Positions 17,947 to 28,345 of a DNA stretch of 64,000 nucleotides are shown in pieces. The translations under genes and the position numbers were made by a program. The stretch is from an uncultured SAR86 cluster bacterium. Its GTDB lineage: Bacteria > Pseudomonadota > Gammaproteobacteria > Magnimaribacterales > D2472. Every line of letters starts with the position of its first letter. Within the stretch, counting starts at the first letter, position 1. Under the pieces are notes generated by a model that did no database searches, was not told the DNA's origin, and saw nothing but the letters and a program-made list of their open reading frames with translations. The stretch lies in contig CACMVA010000001.1 in the NCBI GenBank assembly GCA_902617045.1, positions 185,519 through 249,518 of the forward strand, given 5' to 3'.

Positions 17947-19355
17947 GATGAAGTGTTCATCTGAATATAGTCTCTTCTTAAAGCAAGGTTTTTAACTCTT
18001 ATCTCCTCATTTTCAGTATATTTAATCCAGTTGTTTGCTTGCGTCTTAATCTTCTTTTCTTTATCTCTTGCAGCAATTCTAAAATTTTTCTTGGCTTCTT
18101 CAAACTCTTGAAGTTCAAAGTATGCTTGACCTAGGGTTAGATAAACCTGTGAAAGTTTTTTAATATCTCCTTTTTTTAGACCTTTTTTAATGGCTTCCAC
18201 GGCTTCACTAACTTTATCTTCAGATAAATATAAGTTACCTAACAATACATAAGATTTACCATCTTTTGACATCTCAGCAGCTTTTTCTAATACCGGAATA
18301 GCTTTATCAATTTCTTGTGCCATTCTCCATGAGTCTGCTAATACTTTTAAGTTTTTTTCAGTACTTTTTACAACAGGTACTAATTTTTCTTCTTCAGTTT
18401 TTTCATCAACAATGGTTATCATCTTATTTTGACCAGACACAAGAACTTCAGCAGCCCAGTATGGGTTTCTATTGAGCAATAATAGCTGTGCTAACGCTAA
18501 ATACTCTGACTCTTTATCTAAAAAATCTTTTTGATAAGCTGTTTTTAAAGTAATCATATAGTCTCTTTCTCTACCAAGAGTTCCGTATGCTCCACCAAGT
18601 TGAATGAAATAAGTTTTCTTTGGATACAAATTTACTAATATTTCATAAATTGGTATTTGTTTTAATAAAGATTCTCTTTCTCCGATTTCTTCTTTTAATT
18701 CACTGTAACAACCAGCAAGAAGCGAGTACCAATTTTCTCTTGGTTTGTAGCCTTCCTCTTCAGCCATTGAAATAGCTGTTTCCAGTGATGACATTGATTT
18801 TCTATAATCACCGAGAGCAAAATATGCTTGACCTAAAACAGAATAAGATTGAGCAGTGACCTTCTCTACCTCGTCCATCCACTGTAGGATTAAATTAACG
18901 CCTTTTTGATAATTTCCTTCGGCTAAATTCAATTGTGCAAGGGAGAACAAAGCACCATTTCTAAGTCCTATGGTGACCTCTGGCTCATTCATTACATTTG
19001 TGTATGCTGACATCGCTTGAGAATACTTACCATCAGTCATATAAACATATGCCCATGCATTCCACATTACCGATCTGTCATAGCTCTTTAAGTTATCTTT
19101 ATTAGACCTTAGCTCTGTAAGAATATTAACAACAGTTACCATATCTGGAGAAGGTTCTCCTTTTTCATCAACCTCTTCTAATGCCTCATATACTTTTGCC
19201 ATTTTTTTAGCAGTCGATGTTTGCAATGCACGAGCTTTCTTATACTTTATGGGTTTCTTTGTTTCTGATTGTGCCTGTAATTCAATATGAACTGAAGAGA
19301 ACGCAAATAATATCGCTAGGACCGAAAACAAATGTAATGAGAATCTTTTTTTCAT
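17943..19355 (-). CDS. TPR-repeat secreted protein of the TonB2-type system
   Basis: Signal peptide, multiple TPRs (YSVLGQAYFALGDYRKSMSSLETAI); last gene of tonB/exb operon. Confidence 0.85.
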   Translation of the reverse strand: MKKRFSLHLFSVLAILFAFSSVHIELQAQSETKKPIKYKKARALQTSTAKKMAKVYEALEEVDEKGEPSPDMVTVVNILTELRSNKDNLKSYDRSVMWNAWAYVYMTDGKYSQAMSAYTNVMNEPEVTIGLRNGALFSLAQLNLAEGNYQKGVNLILQWMDEVEKVTAQSYSVLGQAYFALGDYRKSMSSLETAISMAEEEGYKPRENWYSLLAGCYSELKEEIGERESLLKQIPIYEILVNLYPKKTYFIQLGGAYGTLGRERDYMITLKTAYQKDFLDKESEYLALAQLLLLNRNPYWAAEVLVSGQNKMITIVDEKTEEEKLVPVVKSTEKNLKVLADSWRMAQEIDKAIPVLEKAAEMSKDGKSYVLLGNLYLSEDKVSEAVEAIKKGLKKGDIKKLSQVYLTLGQAYFELQEFEEAKKNFRIAARDKEKKIKTQANNWIKYTENEEIRVKNLALRRDYIQMNTSS

Positions 19356-19364
19356 AACTTATTC

Positions 19365-20066
19365 TTATTCTTCGTCTAGTATATATGTAAATCTATGAAG
19401 AACGCCACTAACTGGAACTGCCTTTCCATCAACAATTTTAGGTTTGTATTTTAGTTTTAAAGCTGCCCTTGCAGACGCACTGTTAAACATTGTGCATGGT
19501 CTAAATTCAGTAGAAGGATCGCTTGGATTACTATTTGAACAATACCCTTCGATAGTATTAGCGTCCTCTACGCTTCCTGTTTCAGTTATAGTAAATTCCA
19601 CTAACGCATAGCCCATAGTTCCTCTTTCTTGTGCTCTTCTTGGATATATTGGTACAACTTTAAATAAAGGGATATATTCACCATCCCTAAAAAATGAACC
19701 ACCTGCCTTAAAGTTTGCCTTAGGTTTTGCAATTGACACATCAAGACCTGTTAATGGCTGAAGATCTAACTCAGGCTGAGCAATATCTTCAGGCTGTTCT
19801 TCAGGCTTTTCAGGCTTATCAACTTCTGACATGAAGGTATCTATATCTCTTTCTGGCATAACAACATCTTGTAGTTTTACTGAAGTGTCTTGTTTTAATC
19901 CACTATCTCCTAAAGCAATTAAAATAACCATTACAAAAAACAGAGTTAATGTAATTACAGACGAAAATCCAATCCCAGCTGCATATTTGTTAGCATTAAA
20001 AGCCTTTACAAAAATCTCATGTATAGGCTTTGTAACTAAATTAATTGCTGTAAGGACTTGATTCAT
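19365..20066 (-). CDS. tonB: TonB energy-transducer (TonB2-like)
   Basis: N-terminal TM, Pro/Glu-rich spacer, C-terminal VPIYPRRAQERGTMGYALVEFTITETGSVED TonB domain. Confidence 0.93.
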   Translation of the reverse strand: MNQVLTAINLVTKPIHEIFVKAFNANKYAAGIGFSSVITLTLFFVMVILIALGDSGLKQDTSVKLQDVVMPERDIDTFMSEVDKPEKPEEQPEDIAQPELDLQPLTGLDVSIAKPKANFKAGGSFFRDGEYIPLFKVVPIYPRRAQERGTMGYALVEFTITETGSVEDANTIEGYCSNSNPSDPSTEFRPCTMFNSASARAALKLKYKPKIVDGKAVPVSGVLHRFTYILDEE

Positions 20067-20069
20067 ATT

Positions 20070-20480
20070 CTATTTAGGTTCTGATGCAAGAGATATAGCG
20101 TTGACTCCAGCTTCTCGGGCTCCATCCATAACTTTAATAATAGTATCTGCTACTGCTCTTTCGTCTGCTTGAATAACTACAGATCCCTGTGGATTGTCTG
20201 CAAGCATTTTTACAACATTTGCCTTAACCTGCCTTACATCAATTCTTCTTCCATCCATATAAACTTCGTCATTTGCTCCAACTGCAATTAAAATCGCAGC
20301 ATTTTCTTGAATCTCAGCAGTATCTGAATCAGGTCTATTAATTTCCAATCCAGGTTCTTTTATAAAGTTAGCTGTAACGATAAAGAAGATTAGCATGATG
20401 AAAACAACATCAAGCATTGGTGTTAAATTAATTTCGCTTTCTTCGTCCTTAACAGCAGTACTTATAGCATTTCTTCTCAT
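20070..20480 (-). CDS. exbD: ExbD/TolR biopolymer transport protein
   Basis: EINLTPMLDVVFIMLIFFIVTANF. Confidence 0.95.
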   Translation of the reverse strand: MRRNAISTAVKDEESEINLTPMLDVVFIMLIFFIVTANFIKEPGLEINRPDSDTAEIQENAAILIAVGANDEVYMDGRRIDVRQVKANVVKMLADNPQGSVVIQADERAVADTIIKVMDGAREAGVNAISLASEPK

Positions 20481-20492
20481 TTTTTAGTTCTC

Positions 20493-21023
20493 CTATAATT
20501 CTCTTTTTATTAATTCTCTTAGGTCGTTTGTGTGTCTGTCAGAAGCACTAGTCAAATATATGGTGGCAAATACGCCTGATAAAGCAACAACCATACCTGC
20601 CATTGTTGGCAGTGTTGCCTTAGAAACACCTCCTGCCATTGCTCTAGCGTCACCTCCCCCATTAAAAGCCATTACTTGAAAAACCTCTATCATTCCAGTT
20701 ACAGTTCCTAACAATCCAAATAATGGTGCTAGAACAACGCAAGTTTGAATGATTGATAAGTTTTTATTTATTTCGACTTTTGCTTGAGAAAGCATCTTTT
20801 CTCTAATTTGAAGGGCATGCCATGAAGTCTTATCAGATCTGTTATTCCATTTGGCTGACAAATCTTGAATGTAAAATTCATGACCATGAGAAAAATACCA
20901 TATTCTCTCAAAGATCATTGCCCACATAAAGAAAACCAGAATAGCAATTAACCATAAAACACTACCACCCGCTTCCATAAAATCTCTTATGGACGAGAAT
21001 GCTTCAGTGATAGCAAAAAACAT
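20493..21023 (-). CDS. exbB: ExbB/TolQ/MotA proton channel protein
   Basis: VVLAPLFGLLGTVTGMIEVFQVMA..GGVSKATLPTMAGMVVALSGV. Confidence 0.95.
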   Translation of the reverse strand: MFFAITEAFSSIRDFMEAGGSVLWLIAILVFFMWAMIFERIWYFSHGHEFYIQDLSAKWNNRSDKTSWHALQIREKMLSQAKVEINKNLSIIQTCVVLAPLFGLLGTVTGMIEVFQVMAFNGGGDARAMAGGVSKATLPTMAGMVVALSGVFATIYLTSASDRHTNDLRELIKREL

Positions 21024-21032
21024 AATTAACTA

Positions 21033-22421
21033 CTAACTACCTTCAGCTCTTTCGGCAAGAATACCTGTACTTTGTTCCTCAAGTACACTAATTATTCCTT
21101 TAGCCGATGAAGCTGTGAAAGAATGAAGAAGTGTAGTAGGTATTGCAACTAATAAACCTAAAACTGTTGTAACAAGTGCTTGAGAAATACCACCAGCCAT
21201 AAGTTTAGGATCACCTGTTCCATATAGAGTAATCATTTGGAAGGTAACAATCATACCTGTTACTGTTCCTAATAAACCTGCAAGAGGTGCAACAACTGAG
21301 ATAATTCTTACTGCGCCAATTCCCCTCTCAATTGATGGTCTCTCAGCCATAATTGCTTCAGCAAGTTTTAATTCTAACGTATCAATGTCTTTCTTAAAGT
21401 TCTCTTCGCCAACCTTGAGAACTCTTCCAAGAGGATTTCTAACATCTAATGTTTTAGAACCTGCTTGAGCTCTCACTGCTTTACCAAGAACATATAAGCT
21501 CCACAATTTCCAGAAAGCTAAACCAATACCAATTAAACCAACAAAAATAATTGCGTATCCAACTTCTCTACCTTGTGCAGCTCTTTCAGCTAAAGAAGGA
21601 GTCTGAATCAGATTAGCCAAAAGACTTCCTCCAGTAGGACCTGTTGGATCAACACCAAATCTTACTTGCTCTCCAGCATCAGCATTACCAACACTCTTTG
21701 CAGTTTTCGTAAATCTTCCTGCAGGTTGTCTCGGTAAAAATGCATATTGCCCTGTTGCAGCAACATACTCTAAATATTTACCATCGCAGACTGCATTAAA
21801 CAAACCCACTCTTGTAACGTTACATGTTGAAGACTCACCATCAACATCGATTACAGTTGTGTCAAAAGAAACTACTTGCCCACTTGCAACCATCTCTCTT
21901 TGAAGTTCATACCATAAACCTTCAATTTCTCTAATGGTTGGTAACTCTGTAGTCTCTGACATTTTTGAAGTAAGTTCATTCAGGAAATCTACTCTTTCAA
22001 GACCGTATTGAGGACTTGTCAAAGAACCAGAAAATTGAACTGCTGCTTCACCAGCTGAACTTTGAAGATGGCCAAAGAGTTCAACCAAAGATCCAAGTTC
22101 TTTTTGATATGCTTCCTCTTTAACTCTTAAGATTTCTTCATTCTTTTTATATTCAGCCTCAAGCTGATCAGCAATTCTTTCTTGTCTTGCTAATTCTCTT
22201 TTTTCAGCAGCTAAAATTGCAGCCTGTTCATTTTTATTAGCCATAAACTTAGCTTCACGATCTGCATTTTCAGACTGTTCTTTAGTTTTACCTTCTTTAA
22301 CAAGTTGAAGAAGTGCTTCAACAGTAGATATTTCTGCTTCATCACCTTCAGATTCTTGTGCAACTACAAAAGTGTTGAGTGTTAAAGATAGAACAAATAG
22401 TATAGATAAGTACTTTTTCAT
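21033..22421 (-). CDS. ttpC: TtpC-like large ExbB-family protein with periplasmic coiled-coil N-terminus
   Basis: 462 aa; signal peptide, coiled coil, C-terminal VVAPLAGLLGTVTGMIVTFQMITLYGTGDPKLMAGGISQALVTTVLGLLVAIP. Confidence 0.88.
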   Translation of the reverse strand: MKKYLSILFVLSLTLNTFVVAQESEGDEAEISTVEALLQLVKEGKTKEQSENADREAKFMANKNEQAAILAAEKRELARQERIADQLEAEYKKNEEILRVKEEAYQKELGSLVELFGHLQSSAGEAAVQFSGSLTSPQYGLERVDFLNELTSKMSETTELPTIREIEGLWYELQREMVASGQVVSFDTTVIDVDGESSTCNVTRVGLFNAVCDGKYLEYVAATGQYAFLPRQPAGRFTKTAKSVGNADAGEQVRFGVDPTGPTGGSLLANLIQTPSLAERAAQGREVGYAIIFVGLIGIGLAFWKLWSLYVLGKAVRAQAGSKTLDVRNPLGRVLKVGEENFKKDIDTLELKLAEAIMAERPSIERGIGAVRIISVVAPLAGLLGTVTGMIVTFQMITLYGTGDPKLMAGGISQALVTTVLGLLVAIPTTLLHSFTASSAKGIISVLEEQSTGILAERAEGS

Positions 22422-23188
22422 TATGCCTCTCCTTTAACAACTGGCATCAGCAGCATATCTGTTGGTGCTAATTTTTTAGCCATTCTTATGCCGTCTCTAA
22501 TAGGCTTTCTGTAACTTCCAGGAAGCTCTTCCCAAGTTCCAGTTTCATTGTCCCATCTTCCACTAGTTCTTTCGTCTTTAGTTTGATAGAACATACCGAT
22601 TCTTCCTATTACAAGAATATTAACAACAGTCCCATCTGCTAACTTATCTTCGTAGGTATCAATTTTACGTCCATACTCTGCTTCAATATTGTATGCTTCG
22701 AGAACCTGTCTTACTTGCTCAGATGCAGTAACTTTTGGTTTTGCTAAAGAAGATCTAACCAAATCAACTCTTGCTTTTCTCTCTTCGGCTCTAAAGGGAG
22801 TATCTAGGTTGATGAAAGTCTCCAAAGTATCTAACATCTTTTCAGCTAATGGAGGTATTTGCCTTTGCATAACAACAACTTGAACTAATTGCTCATCAAG
22901 CTTATCCATTAGGTCTAATTGAGCTTGAATTTGAATTCTTTTTTGTGCGTTGTAAAGCTTTAGCCCTTCAACTTGCTTGTTAACAACTTTATATTCATTA
23001 ACAATTTTATCTGTTTGTCTTTCTGTTTGATCGATCTTGTCTTGCGAATTAGCAGAAAGTGTTTGGTTTTCTCTACCTACTTCTAGAATACTTTCCATAT
23101 TCACTTCAACATTAGATTCGTTAGCAGAAACAAATAAGCTGAAGCAAAAAAGTACTGGTAAAGATATATTCTTTATAAATTTAAACAT
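22421..23188 (-). CDS. DUF3450 family periplasmic coiled-coil protein of TonB2-type operon
   Basis: Position upstream of ttpC and coiled-coil architecture; QIQAQLDLMDKLDEQLVQVVVMQRQIPPLAEKMLDTLETFINLDTPF. Confidence 0.87.
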   Translation of the reverse strand: MFKFIKNISLPVLFCFSLFVSANESNVEVNMESILEVGRENQTLSANSQDKIDQTERQTDKIVNEYKVVNKQVEGLKLYNAQKRIQIQAQLDLMDKLDEQLVQVVVMQRQIPPLAEKMLDTLETFINLDTPFRAEERKARVDLVRSSLAKPKVTASEQVRQVLEAYNIEAEYGRKIDTYEDKLADGTVVNILVIGRIGMFYQTKDERTSGRWDNETGTWEELPGSYRKPIRDGIRMAKKLAPTDMLLMPVVKGEA

Positions 23189-23342
23189 TTTATGTACTCC
23201 CTAGGTTTGGCTATGTTAACAGTCCTAAACCAATAAATAAAATATATATACATATTTTATTTAATAACTAATTTTAACAAAAACTATGCAAATTCCACTA
23301 TTTTTGTAAATTTTTATAAATTTGCTTGAAATTTACCTAAAG

Positions 23343-24188
23343 TTATAGTTTTGGGAATAGCATAGGAGTGTTCTCTTTATATGACTTATAATTTTCATCA
23401 TCAGCCCATTTCTTATCATTCATATCTTCAAGCATTCTAACTCCGCTGACATAAACTAGAAGAATATATGTAAAGACAGGTGATATTAGTGTGATAAGTT
23501 GAAGCCCTTCAAGAGATGAGAAAGAAATAACTGCAATTGCAAACCATAATAATACTTCTCCAAAATAATTAGGATGTCTTGACTTTGACCATAATCCAGA
23601 AGTAATAAAGCTATCTTTGTTGGCTTCAATAGATCTAAAGGCTGTTTTTTGATTATCAGCAACAATCTCAATACCAAATCCAATTATAAATAGAATTATT
23701 CCAACGTAAGTTAAGGCATTCATCACCAAGCCTTCAGGGCTCGATATGGCTACCAGAGCACACATTGAGCATAGCGTTACCCACAAACCTGATATAGTAA
23801 ATGTCATAAAAAACTGTGAGGCAGAGGTTTTAATTGTTCTAAACCTTTTATCTTCCCCGGCTTTATGTATTCTCATGAACAAAAATAATCCTAATCGTAT
23901 TGTCCATATTGAGATCAATAAAACTAAGATAAGATTTCCAAAATTGAGTGAAATGGATTGATATGTAGACAAGAAAACAAACCATACAACACTTAAATAA
24001 GTAACACTTCCTGTTAAGTCATAGAACTTTTCAGTTTGAAATACATAAGCAGGTATATATGCAATCCAATGAATTACATATGCTAAAAGTACAGCATTTT
24101 TTACAATTACACTTCCAGTTAAATGTGCGATACCGTAACTAATTGCAAACGATAAAACCGAAATTAAAATATTAGTTATTACTTTCAT
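23343..24188 (-). CDS. DUF1295 / steroid 5-alpha reductase-like integral membrane protein
   Basis: SKSRHPNYFGEVLLWFAIAVISFSSLEG C-terminal motif, 6-7 TM. Confidence 0.9.
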   Translation of the reverse strand: MKVITNILISVLSFAISYGIAHLTGSVIVKNAVLLAYVIHWIAYIPAYVFQTEKFYDLTGSVTYLSVVWFVFLSTYQSISLNFGNLILVLLISIWTIRLGLFLFMRIHKAGEDKRFRTIKTSASQFFMTFTISGLWVTLCSMCALVAISSPEGLVMNALTYVGIILFIIGFGIEIVADNQKTAFRSIEANKDSFITSGLWSKSRHPNYFGEVLLWFAIAVISFSSLEGLQLITLISPVFTYILLVYVSGVRMLEDMNDKKWADDENYKSYKENTPMLFPKL

Positions 24189-26002
24189 TCTTCACTCCAT
24201 CCACAAGTTCTATTTTTATTTTCTTCGTCAAGCCATTCTTTTAATGGTGCGTAGTAATTCATTATTGATTTACCGCTAAGTTGTCTTGAACCAGTAAGAT
24301 TCTCAAAAGCATCCTGCCAAGGCAAGCTTTGACCCATTGCCATAGTAGTAATAATCCTATCACCAGCTTCTTTATCCCCATATATTGAGCATTCATGTAA
24401 ATATCCATCATAATTAATTAAATTACAAAGTGCTTCATGAAACTGATACTGCATGATGCTTGCTAAATAATATCTAGTGTAAGGAGTGTTCCCAGGTATA
24501 TGATATTTTGCCCCAGGATCAAAATAATTTTCTGACCTTTCATAACTTGTATTAATTCCCTGATATTCCTCCCTAAGACTCCACCATGAAGAATTTAAAT
24601 TGCTTTCGTCAATTTCCCCATCGAATACTGCTGACCTCCATTTATCTAGCATCAAAGCCCATGGAACTATAACAACACCATCAAGGGCTTGTTTCATAAG
24701 TAATCCAATTGGATCTTGTTTTGCTTCTTCAGCATCATCTTTAGATATGAAGCCAATATCAACTAAGTAGTCTGGAGTAATTGAAAGCGTTAGTAAATCT
24801 CCAAATGCTTCATGAAAACCATCATTTGCACCTGCTTGAAAAACTGTTGGGATATGGTTGTAAGCTTGATAATAAAAAATGTGACCTAATTCATGATGTA
24901 TAGTTATAAAGTCTTCTTCATTTTTTTCAATACACATCTTTATTCTAAGATCATTATTTGCAGGATCTAGATTCCATGCAGATGCATGACATACAACCGA
25001 TCTGTCTCTTGGTTTCACAAATAGGGATCTTTCCCAAAAAGTTTCTGGAAGAGGCTTGAATCCCATTGAAATAAAAAAATCCTCTGCATACTCTACCATT
25101 TCTATTTCACTTAATGATTTTTCGTTAATTATCTTAGTAACGTCTATATATTTGGAATCTGGTTTTTCTTCATACACTAAATCATAGATATTGGACCATG
25201 ACTGACCCCACATATTCCCAAGCATATGAACTGGCAATGGACCTGTCTTTGATATTACTTCATCACCATAATGTTCATTCAATTTTGCCCTCACATGGCA
25301 ATGAAGAGCATCGTATAATGGTTTTACCTCACTCCAAACTCTGTCAGTATCATCTAAGAAATCTTCTGTGGGCATATCATATTTACTAAACCACAAATCA
25401 CTCAGTCCTTTATAACCAAGATCAACCGAGCCTTGATTCCCAATATCAACCATTCTCATATACATAGGTTTCATAGGCTTACCAATCTCATGCCACCCTT
25501 CCCAGGCCCTCAGCAATTCCTTGGGATCTCGTGAATTATCTATAATTGATTCAAATGCTTCTAAGTCATAGCATTCTTCGTCGTCAAAACAATACTCTCC
25601 ACTTCCATACATTGCTTCGAGGCTTGTAGTAATTTCTGATAATTCGGATGCTAATTCTTCATCTAAAGGAGGAGGCATTACAAAGGAACTTTTAAGGATA
25701 TTTAGCATTCTTTGATTTTCTTTTGATGTATCTAGGCCATCAAAACTAGCAGCCTCTCTAGATCTTTCTAGCGATTTTAATGTATATTTTGTTCCATAAT
25801 CTGCAATTACCTTTTGAGAATCGTGCGTTATAAAATTTGAGCTTATCCATGAGGCAGAATATATAACAGGACCATCTTTTTTATTTTCCGATTCTACCTT
25901 TGCAAGAAACTTTTCTAAGTCTTGATTGCTAAGGGTTTGTTCGCTACTTGGAGCACAAGAAGTTACAATAATAATTAATATTAAGCTTAAAAAATTTTTC
26001 AT
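24185..26002 (-). CDS. Peptidase family M2 (angiotensin-converting-enzyme-like dipeptidyl carboxypeptidase), lipoprotein
   Basis: Lipobox IIIVTSCAPS; TIHHELGHIFYYQAYNHIPTVFQAGANDGFHEAFGD zinc site. Confidence 0.9.
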   Translation of the reverse strand: MKNFLSLILIIIVTSCAPSSEQTLSNQDLEKFLAKVESENKKDGPVIYSASWISSNFITHDSQKVIADYGTKYTLKSLERSREAASFDGLDTSKENQRMLNILKSSFVMPPPLDEELASELSEITTSLEAMYGSGEYCFDDEECYDLEAFESIIDNSRDPKELLRAWEGWHEIGKPMKPMYMRMVDIGNQGSVDLGYKGLSDLWFSKYDMPTEDFLDDTDRVWSEVKPLYDALHCHVRAKLNEHYGDEVISKTGPLPVHMLGNMWGQSWSNIYDLVYEEKPDSKYIDVTKIINEKSLSEIEMVEYAEDFFISMGFKPLPETFWERSLFVKPRDRSVVCHASAWNLDPANNDLRIKMCIEKNEEDFITIHHELGHIFYYQAYNHIPTVFQAGANDGFHEAFGDLLTLSITPDYLVDIGFISKDDAEEAKQDPIGLLMKQALDGVVIVPWALMLDKWRSAVFDGEIDESNLNSSWWSLREEYQGINTSYERSENYFDPGAKYHIPGNTPYTRYYLASIMQYQFHEALCNLINYDGYLHECSIYGDKEAGDRIITTMAMGQSLPWQDAFENLTGSRQLSGKSIMNYYAPLKEWLDEENKNRTCGWSEE

Positions 26003-26044
26003 TTATATTCCTCGCTATTAAAATAACATAAAAATAAAATTAAT

Positions 26045-26611
26045 ATGAAAATTTCAACGAACCAGTTTAAAAACGGAACAAAGTTGGTAATCGATAATGC
26101 TCCGTGCTCAATTATAGAGCATGAATTTCATAAGCCTGGAAAAGGTCAAGCTGTAATGAGAGTTAAATATAAAAATCTTCTAACTGGAAACACTAATGAT
26201 AAAACTTTCAAGTCAGGTGAAAGTGTTGAATCAGCAGATGTAAGTCATAAAGAAATGGAATTTTTATATAAAGATAATGATTCTTGGCACTTTATGGACA
26301 AGAATAATTATGAGCAAATTGAAGTTAGCGAATCACAAATGGGAAATGCATCAAAATGGTTAGTAGGACAAGAAACTTGTGAAGTTGTTTTATGGAATGA
26401 TCAACCTATTCTTGTAAATCCACCAGTAATTGTTGAGCTTAAGATTATAAAAGCAGAGCCTGGGGTAAAGGGAGATACTGTTTCAGGTGCAACAAAAACT
26501 GCAAAACTTGAAACAAATGTTGAGGTTCAAGTGCCATTATTTGTGAATGAAAACGAAATAATAAAAGTAGATACTAGAGATATGACCTATGTAGGGAGAG
26601 CAAAGTCTTGA
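26045..26611 (+). CDS. efp: Elongation factor P
   Basis: FKNGTKLVIDNAPCSIIEHEFHKPGKGQAVMRVKYKNLLTG. Confidence 0.96.
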   Translation: MKISTNQFKNGTKLVIDNAPCSIIEHEFHKPGKGQAVMRVKYKNLLTGNTNDKTFKSGESVESADVSHKEMEFLYKDNDSWHFMDKNNYEQIEVSESQMGNASKWLVGQETCEVVLWNDQPILVNPPVIVELKIIKAEPGVKGDTVSGATKTAKLETNVEVQVPLFVNENEIIKVDTRDMTYVGRAKS

Positions 26612-28341
26612 TTGATGAAATTAATAAGGAAATAGAAAGTTTCCTATCTTCAATTGTAAATAATAAAAAAAATATCAATTCTATTATTAAAAAATGCTCT
26701 ACTTCCATATCAGATGATCTTAAAAAAGGTCATATTACTTCAAATGTATGTATGGTCGCAGCAAGCATACTAAAGCTTAATCCAAAAAAATTAGCTGAAG
26801 ATCTTAAAAAAAGATTAGAAAAAATTGATAAATTTGATAACGTCCAGGTAGCAGGACCAGGATTTATAAACATCTCATTAATTAGAGAGGATTTTGTATC
26901 AACAATTAAATTTATAAATAAAAACAAAGATTCATTTGGTAGTTCTGCTATAGGTAAGAAAAATAAGGTGCAAATTGAATTTGTGTCTGCCAATCCTACT
27001 GGTCCTCTTCATGTTGGTCATGGGAGAGGAGCTGCCTATGGTGATGCAATTGGTAGAATTCTTGAGTCAACAGGATCAATTGTTGAAAAAGAATACTATG
27101 TTAACGATGCTGGAAGACAAATCGATATTCTAACTGCAAGCGTTATATTGAGATTAATAAAAAATGATATAAATAATTATTTTCCAGCCAATGGATATAA
27201 AGGTGAATACATTGATGAAATTGGAAAAAAATTAAATAAGGAAGTAAAAATACAAGAATTCAAGTCACTTTCAATCAAATCCTATGAGGATCCTGAAGAA
27301 GAAATAGATAGTATTATTCATGAATTGGAAAAATTAAATAATAATTCATGGAATCTCATAAAAAATTTCTCATTAAAAGAAATTGTTAAATCTATTGAGG
27401 ATGATTTAAAAGCATTTAATGTGAATTTTGATAACTGGTTTTATGAATCATCGCTTGGCAAGATTGATGATGATTCATCTGATATAGCATCTTCAGTAAA
27501 TAAACTAAAAAAAGATGGTCATGCTTATGAGAAAGATAAGGCCATATGGCTTAATACAGATGTAAGTGGTGACGATAAACATAGAGTTTTAGTGAGAGAT
27601 AATGGAAAGGCAACATATTTTGCCTCGGATGTTGCATATCATAAAAATAAGGTTGATAGAGGTTTTGATAAGCTAATAAATATATGGGGAGCCGATCACC
27701 ATGGATACATTAAGAGAATAGAAGCATCTATTGAAAACCTTGGGTCAGATAAAAATAAACTGATTGTAAAACTTGTTCAGTTTGCAAATCTTTTCAAGGA
27801 TGGAAAAAAGGTAAAGATGTCCACAAGATCAGGAGAATTTTTTACATTAAAAAATCTTATTGAAGATATAGGTTCGGATGCTGCAAGATTTTATTATTTA
27901 TCAAAGCAAGCTGATCAGCACTTGGATTTTGATCTTGATTTGGCAAAATCGGATAGTAAAGAAAATATTTTTTATTACATCCAGTATGCGCATGCAAGAA
28001 TCGTTTCGCTTGAAGAAAAGGCCTTAGATAAATTCTCTGATATTAAGAGAAATATTAAAAATATTAGCAGTGGGAACTATAAAGAATGTGACAATCTAAT
28101 TCATGAAATTTCAAAATTCCCAGATATTGTAAATAAATCTGCAAATACGCTACAACCTCATGTCATTATCTATTACTTAAAAGATTTATCTCAGCTATTT
28201 CATAGCTTCTATAACGATAATCATGTCTTGTCTGAATCTGAAGAGAATATGCAATCAATTTTAGAGTGTCTTATAGCTGTAAAACAAGTTATTTCAAATG
28301 GTTTAAATTTATTAGGAATTACTCCAATGCAAAAAATGTAA
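26608..28341 (+). CDS. argS: Arginyl-tRNA synthetase
   Basis: VSANPTGPLHVGHGRGAAYGDAIGRIL; KKVKMSTRSGEFFTL. Confidence 0.96.
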   Translation: MIDEINKEIESFLSSIVNNKKNINSIIKKCSTSISDDLKKGHITSNVCMVAASILKLNPKKLAEDLKKRLEKIDKFDNVQVAGPGFINISLIREDFVSTIKFINKNKDSFGSSAIGKKNKVQIEFVSANPTGPLHVGHGRGAAYGDAIGRILESTGSIVEKEYYVNDAGRQIDILTASVILRLIKNDINNYFPANGYKGEYIDEIGKKLNKEVKIQEFKSLSIKSYEDPEEEIDSIIHELEKLNNNSWNLIKNFSLKEIVKSIEDDLKAFNVNFDNWFYESSLGKIDDDSSDIASSVNKLKKDGHAYEKDKAIWLNTDVSGDDKHRVLVRDNGKATYFASDVAYHKNKVDRGFDKLINIWGADHHGYIKRIEASIENLGSDKNKLIVKLVQFANLFKDGKKVKMSTRSGEFFTLKNLIEDIGSDAARFYYLSKQADQHLDFDLDLAKSDSKENIFYYIQYAHARIVSLEEKALDKFSDIKRNIKNISSGNYKECDNLIHEISKFPDIVNKSANTLQPHVIIYYLKDLSQLFHSFYNDNHVLSESEENMQSILECLIAVKQVISNGLNLLGITPMQKM

Positions 28342-28345
28342 GCAT

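Noticed and set aside
22689-22883. Small plus-strand ORFs opposite the TonB2-type operon (19831-20061, 22689-22883)
   Set aside because: Antisense to conserved genes with no independent support.
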